Shown here one piece after another: positions 59,101 through 64,000 of a DNA stretch of 64,000 nucleotides. The first letter of the stretch is position 1. Every line of letters begins with the position of its first letter. Both the position numbers and the translations under genes were made by a program. Location of the stretch: assembly GCF_021018805.1 (NCBI RefSeq), contig NC_086247.1, positions 88,272,140 through 88,336,139 of the forward strand. The letters are read 5' to 3'. The notes beneath the pieces are model-generated. The model made no database searches. It was not told the origin of the DNA and saw nothing but the letters and a program-made list of their open reading frames with translations. This stretch comes from Prinia subflava. Its lineage: Eukaryota; Chordata; Aves; Passeriformes; Cisticolidae.

Positions 59101-62100
59101 CTTATTTTGAAAACAACATACTTGGCAAGTCTGTATAGGGGCTAGTTTTGGTTGAGTTAAGCCAAAGTGTCCTTGCAAGAAGTTCCTACAAAACTGATTT
59201 TATAAATACACAGAGTTATTTGTGGATGGCATGTTTTACTCTTTTTTTTTTCCTATTATTATGGTAAATATTAAATGACACATTGTTAAAATAGGTCCTA
59301 CTTCTAAAAAATACAAATAGTACATAAATAAGTTAATTTGTGGGGTTTATATTTGAATTCTTACTGGTCTTAAGTTGGGTCCAACCTTTTGTAGTAAATG
59401 GAGTGTTTCTTTCCAGTAGTCTTTGGCATCCCATTGACCTGTTTAAAGCTTTTAACTGGACAGTAGATGTTAGACAGCAAATAGTTATTCTACACAATAA
59501 AATAACTATTTGCAAAGGAGAAGTAGCCTGATTTTTTAAAATAATGTGTCATTTGTCTTGAAGGACTGCAGAAAATTTCTTAACCTACTAAACGAAAGGC
59601 TTGGAGATAAAAGAAGGTAAGCTGGGAACCAGCAAAATAAATTGGTGCTATCATTACTGCAGGGGGAAATAAATAGAATTGTAAAATGGGCTGGCTTATA
59701 TTAAAAAAATATTTTACATCACATGTGAAGAATAAAGGTTTTTTTAAGAAAGAAACTTTATACATTCTTATGGTGTTTCTTTTGAAAGTAAAATCAATGA
59801 AGATAATGCATTACTACTAAAATACTGAAGTCTCTAGCTTATCCAAGCTTAATTTACTTTTAGAAAATTTTACATTGTTCTTTGAACAATAAGACTGGTT
59901 ACTAATCTTATTAAATACAAAATAATTGAAGTCAGACTCTAATGTTGCATGTATCATGAGAAGTCTGGTTCTCTTCCAGAGTCTACTCATTTCCTTGCAT
60001 ATCTGCTTTTGCTGACATGAATGAGGTAATAGCCCTTAAAGCTCTGGCACCTTCCCTACAGTGTTATGGCTGCTGAAATTGTGCTTTTTGTGGTAAATTT
60101 TTGGAGTTTTGTTCTCCCTGCCTGTTTTTCATTGAAGAGCTAGTTTCTTGGAGTGTCAAGTGTAACCTTCTGTTCTAGCTGGAAAATTTGCTTGTTTGTC
60201 ACTTAGCTCCCAACTTAGTGCTGCTGACTTTGCTGTTGTACCAGCCAAGTGATAGAGGCAATGCTTCTCTTCATGGTGATGACAGAAGAGAGTTCTAAAA
60301 AGAAACAGGAGGACAGGACAACACTGAGTCCTCTGGCACAGCTGTTTCCAGACTGCCAGAAGACAACATTAGCCCGATGCCCCTGGAGATGAGTTGCAAA
60401 TGCTGCAGTTTGCCTCACTGGTCTTTAATTGAATGAACTGTGGCACCATTCCTGACAGTCATATTGAATCAAACCCATGTGATTGGAAGCTGGTTCCACT
60501 GCTTCTGCTTATTTCAAGTGCTCAGAAGCAGAACTTCCACATCCTCTTCCCTGGCACAAACAGGCAGGCATTTGTGCATTGCCTTTCCCTTGGCTGAAGC
60601 AGAGCCAGGTCTGACATGGGTGTGGTTGGGTGAGCAGTGGGCTGGCACCCCACAGGGTGATCTGAGCTCATTTCTGCAAGGTGTACAGATGTTTACACAG
60701 GGTAACATTTTCCAGTTTTGTCTCATTAGAGAAAATTGTGACTGGTACAGCAGTTGTGGGGCTTTTTGGGGAACAACAGTGCCGCTCTTCTTCCCCAGGT
60801 AAAGAAGCCGTCGGATGAGAAACTGGAGGAGTTTTGGATTGACTTCAATGCTGGCAGCCAGAGTGTGACTTTCTATGTGGATTGTGATGAGGTAACAGCA
60901 AAGCCCAGATGGCCTTGGGTTAGCTTAAGCCAGTGGGCACTCCCTCAGCCCTTCTGACACAATGATTTTGGCTTTCAAAGGGAGCTCTTTGGGACTCTGT
61001 GAGGCTGGCAAAGGAAAATGTCAACAGTTACAGTGTGAAGGGTAAGATTTTTCCAACAACATTATCCTGTTTGGCTAGAGGTCCATGAGACACATGGAGT
61101 AAACCTAAAATCTTACCATCACCAAGGTGTTCCTATCTGTCCTCTTCCCTCTCTGCCTTGCCCTTTGGTTATCCTGGACCATCACTGCTTGTGTGTGTGC
61201 CCATTCTGCCCAATAACCCCCTCCTTATCCCATCAGGACAGCTTGAGGTGTCAGTTTATAGGTGTCCAGGAGAACAGCATAACCAAGACTCAACGGGAAA
61301 GAAATGAGCAAACAGAGTAACTGGAAATGCAAGGGCAAGATGTAACAGGCTGTTTTAAAAATCCCAAATGCTTACTCAGGCATTTTTGGGTTAACAGAAG
61401 AATGTCTTGATCTAAAACAAAGGTAATTGATTGTTTGGTTTGTTATTTTTACACAGAGAACGATAAACAAAAGATTGTTAAAATTTTTATGAAGATGCCT
61501 GCTGCTCTTAACAAAACAGAAGCAACAAAAGTCAAACTTGTTTTCAGTGCTGAATTTGAAATAATAAGTGTACTTAGAAAAGTCCTGGGAGAAGAAAAAC
61601 TGATGGTAAGCTCTAATATATGGGTTTTTTCTTAACTATATTTTACACTGAAAAAAACCATTCAGATTTGTGTTTTGTGGTTTTTTTTATTTTCTCTGTG
61701 CCTCTTTACTGTATATTTGTCTTCCCGCTGTGATTTCTGACACTCTATACAGATGGTCTAAGGTTTGGCCTGGAAGAGAAATTGGGGGTTTTAGGAAAGA
61801 AGTTTCAAGGTACTCAAATTTATGGTTTAAAAGCTGGAAGGTTAAAATTATCTGTTCATTAATTCCTTGTGTTATAATTTTTCCTGAGTTTCTGAAGTAG
61901 AAAATGAAGCCTGCAGAATTTAATTGCCTATCCTTAAGTATGAATATTCTTACGTATGGCTCCAAGTGTTACATTGCACAGGATGTGCAAAGTGTTACAC
62001 AAAAACCTTGAGCTGTGTTGAAAAATGCAAATCTTCCACTGACTTTGTAGATAGGAGTTCAAGACAAAATAGAGTACTTCTAAAGCTCAAGGTTTTTTAT

Positions 62101-64000
62101 TAGGTAATGCAAAAACATAAATTGTGTGTGATTTCTTTTCCCCCAGAAATGTTAATATAGTTAATTTTTGATTTGTAATTCATCCATGGTCCCTGGTGTT
62201 TGCAGAAAAGCTTATGTAACAATAAATAACCATAATACAGTGGCTGTCATTTGCCCTTAAAGGAGCCAAGACCTTTCCAAATGATAGCTAAATGATAACT
62301 AAATGATAATTATACACTAATTATCAGTGGATAATTAGTATCCACTGAGTTGTTGCTGGCAATTACCAACTGTTACTTTTGTGATTAAGTAGCTGACTTT
62401 ACTAGATGAAGACTAGTCATTTTAAGACCACTTTCACATGGGATTAATTCATACCAACAGTTAGTTGAGTCTGAAGATGAGACTGTCCGTGCTGGGAAGG
62501 AAGCCACACAGAATGAAGCAGGTGATTTTTTTCTGTTATTTCATTAAATTTAAATATCTGTTTTCAAATTATCACTTTCACCTGTAGTCTACATCTTACT
62601 GTTAACTTCACTTAAAACAGCGACAAAAAAGGAATAAAACCCCATGACAACAAAACAAGCAATGCCCAAGCTCAGTTTTCTACTGTTCCTATCTTGTGAG
62701 CTTGGTAACTCTGCTTGTGGCAGATGCTGAGTCCCTCTAGCCCAGGGGGTGAGGGCAGGGCACCATGGCCATGTGCTGCTGGGGCTGCATCGGCAGGGTA
62801 ATGCTCACAGAGACAGGATCTGTGTGCTGGCAGGTGGCCTGGCAAAGCACATTTCAGCTGCTGGCTGACCTCTGATGTGCAGGGTGTGCAGAACTGTTTC
62901 TCCATCTGCGGGTGTGCTGGGACACACCCTCCTCTCCTCCCCTCTGGGATGCCTGGTTTCTGTTTTGGCCATACCTTGTGGGTGCCTGCAGAAGGACATG
63001 GTGGCCTCTGGCCTCCTGAAAGCACAGATTCTCTTGTGGGCCTGTGCTTGCACCTTTGCACCTAACAAGCTCTCTGCTGAGCAGTGGGGTTCATATGGTG
63101 GGGCAACCTCTACTAAAGCTTCCTGCAGGGAGGTGACTTCTGTTTCTTCTGAGCAAGATGATGTGCTAGAGGATTACGTGCTCCTGTCCCAAGGTGCAGT
63201 GAATGATGTTTTGAAGGTGCCTGGAGCTGTTGTGGAAGAAGAGCTGGGGGAGCAGAAGTGCTCACCTGCAATCCCTGTTTGTGGGTAAAGCTCCTCTGTG
63301 CAGGAGGTGACCTGCTCCTGTAAATACCCTGTACCCTGTGTGTGCCCCAGCTATAAAAGTAGCTGTCTACCTTAAAGCAGGAGAGACTCTTACTTCACCT
63401 GCACTAGCCTTTATTTCCTTATTCTCATCACCCTACAGCCAGTGCTCTGTGTTTCTTTGAACTGGGCATGTTAAAGTTTTTCATCATCAAATGGTGGTGC
63501 TTCCTGTGCTGCCAGTGAACATCTTCTGCAAGGCATCTTCTTCCAGGATCATTCAGCAGAGTTTTATTCATGTTCTAAATTCAGGAGTTGTTGAGGTAAC
63601 TGGGGGCCTGAAGTACAGATGTTTCATTTCTGTGTCTGACCTAAAGGAAGGTCTAAGCTTGGCACCTGCCAAGAAAAAGAGAAAGTAACTCCTTTCTTTC
63701 CTTCTCATTCTCTGAAATTCTTGTGTAAGTCCCCACAATCTGTAGGTCACAGCCTTAAGGAAAAGCTGCTTACAACAAAAAAGCAGGAGGTGTGTGTGAT
63801 CAAAATTGGTCCTTCACAGGAAACATTTCCTCAGCTCAACCTTGTTATCAAAATTTTGGAATTTTTGTTTCTGTATGGAGGTCTCTTAACTTTGAAGGCT
63901 AGGATTTGTCCTTGCTTCAAAACTGACTCTATTTCAGATTTTAGAGTGATTACTTGTTGTGTGGATCCTTTCTTGGTGTAACTTGCTTGACAAATATTTC
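53107..64000 (+). CDS. SYCP2L: SYCP2L, synaptonemal complex protein 2-like (3'-partial)
   Basis: Resolved exons: 53107-53115, 53403-53468, 53939-54076, 54162-54285, 55413-55513, 56760-56784, 57793-57878, 58011-58099, 58199-58233, 58949-59091, 59564-59616, 59980-60025, 60799-60891, 60981-61041, 61457-61605, 62461-62521. They give 426 in-phase codons; the gene continues past the window. The first part (about residues 30-290) is the helical armadillo-like domain of SYCP2 proteins. The next part (about 290-400), including [23 protein letters not shown], is the SYCP2-type SLR/PH-like domain. The key match to SYCP2 is [30 protein letters not shown] and [14 protein letters not shown]. Mouse SYCP2L sits at oocyte centromeres and supports primordial oocyte survival. 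SYCP2L rather than SYCP2 is chosen from synteny with MAK and GCM2. The start GCGCCATGG is a good Kozak context. Confidence 0.92.
53338..53353 (+). repeat. G-run in SYCP2L intron 1
   Basis: Eleven G, one T and four more G lie about 50 bp upstream of the exon 2 acceptor. With the opposite-strand G-run at 52922-52940 this makes two homopolymeric G/C tracts around the first exon. Confidence 0.9.
54077..54161 (+). other. SYCP2L: 85-nt GC-AG intron in SYCP2L
   Basis: Exon 3 ends AGAAAG and the intron starts GCGAGT, ending CTGTAG before GAGCTGG. Phase 0 on both sides gives ALRK|ELDKNEF, as expected from SYCP2. The nearest GT alternative, 4 nt downstream, would shift the frame and reach a TGA within a few codons. 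Confidence 0.85.
62285..62347. repeat. Tandem AT-rich units and two overlapping hairpins
   Basis: Near 62278-62311 a roughly 11-bp unit AAATGATAACT recurs about three times. Next, CTAATTATC (62317-62325) pairs with GATAATTAG (62330-62338) across a 4-nt loop. CAGTGGA (62325-62331) pairs with TCCACTG (62341-62347) across 9 nt. The two stems overlap and are mutually exclusive. They lie in the intron about 115 bp before exon 16 of SYCP2L. Confidence 0.9.
62522..64000 (+). other. SYCP2L: SYCP2L 3' part of window, exons not resolved
   Basis: After exon 16, which ends in phase 1, I cannot find a convincing next exon. The block at about 62690-63300 is GC-richer with overlapping open frames. Splice-like signals at 63119, 63129, 63551 and nearby do not agree in phase except as noted for 63119-63193. 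The next true exon may lie beyond the window. Confidence 0.5.
63119..63193 (+). CDS. SYCP2L: Possible further SYCP2L exon (75 nt)
   Basis: An open segment from AAAG|CT to CAAG|GTGCAG would accept phase 1 and exit phase 1, encoding about 25 residues including [19 protein letters not shown], an acidic stretch plausible for the linker after the SLR domain. The acceptor pyrimidine tract is weak and I have no family match, so this is tentative. Confidence 0.25.

Noticed and set aside
63551..63597. Exon-like segment with good acceptor (TTCTTCCAG) and donor (GAG|GTAACT) in the SYCP2L 3' region
   Set aside because: It is open only if entered in phase 2, which no resolved upstream exon provides, and its peptide does not resemble the expected SYCP2-family continuation.

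Overview
This window looks like bird nuclear DNA. It carries intron-rich vertebrate genes with GT-AG splice sites, several CR1 LINE copies with typical avian 3' ends, a degraded LTR-like element related to repeats common in bird genomes, and short introns. The gene order TMEM14C > MAK < GCM2 < SYCP2L > matches human 6p24.2 (TMEM14C/B, MAK, GCM2, SYCP2L, then ELOVL2), so this is a conserved syntenic block. I cannot name the species from the sequence alone.

Layout. Positions 1-3040 are non-genic: an unrecognised region with a 40-bp duplication, then a degenerate LTR-like repeat ending just before a CpG-rich promoter. TMEM14C (+, 3213-6022, 4 coding exons, 104 aa) is a predicted mitochondrial inner-membrane protein of haem synthesis. 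About 3 kb of non-coding DNA separates it from the tail of MAK. MAK (-, coding 33518 down to 10562, 13 constitutive coding exons, 628 aa) is a ciliary kinase of the MAK/CILK1/MOK (RCK) family. A further 75-nt in-phase exon at 15062-15136 matches the size and position of the retina-enriched mammalian MAK cassette exon. The likely non-coding first exon of MAK lies in a CpG island (about 38440-39350) that also holds a 17-bp minisatellite and an X-box-like RFX site. CR1 copies flank this island on both sides.

From 42.1 to 46.6 kb I see no gene. GCM2 (-, 51809 to 47062, 5 coding exons, 471 aa) is the parathyroid transcription factor. SYCP2L (+, from 53107, running off the right edge) is a synaptonemal-complex protein 2-like gene; 16 coding exons (426 codons) are resolved up to 62521. 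GCM2 and SYCP2L are divergent, with start codons about 1.3 kb apart across a GC-rich interval. One SYCP2L intron uses a GC-AG splice pair.

The four genes are not a functional pathway; they share a conserved neighbourhood. All exon models were built by hand from splice signals, reading-phase continuity and family similarity. Coding lengths close exactly for TMEM14C, MAK and GCM2. I found no undescribed multi-gene system. The most interesting signals are the MAK cassette exon, the X-box and minisatellite at the MAK promoter, the GC-AG intron and several perfect hairpins.
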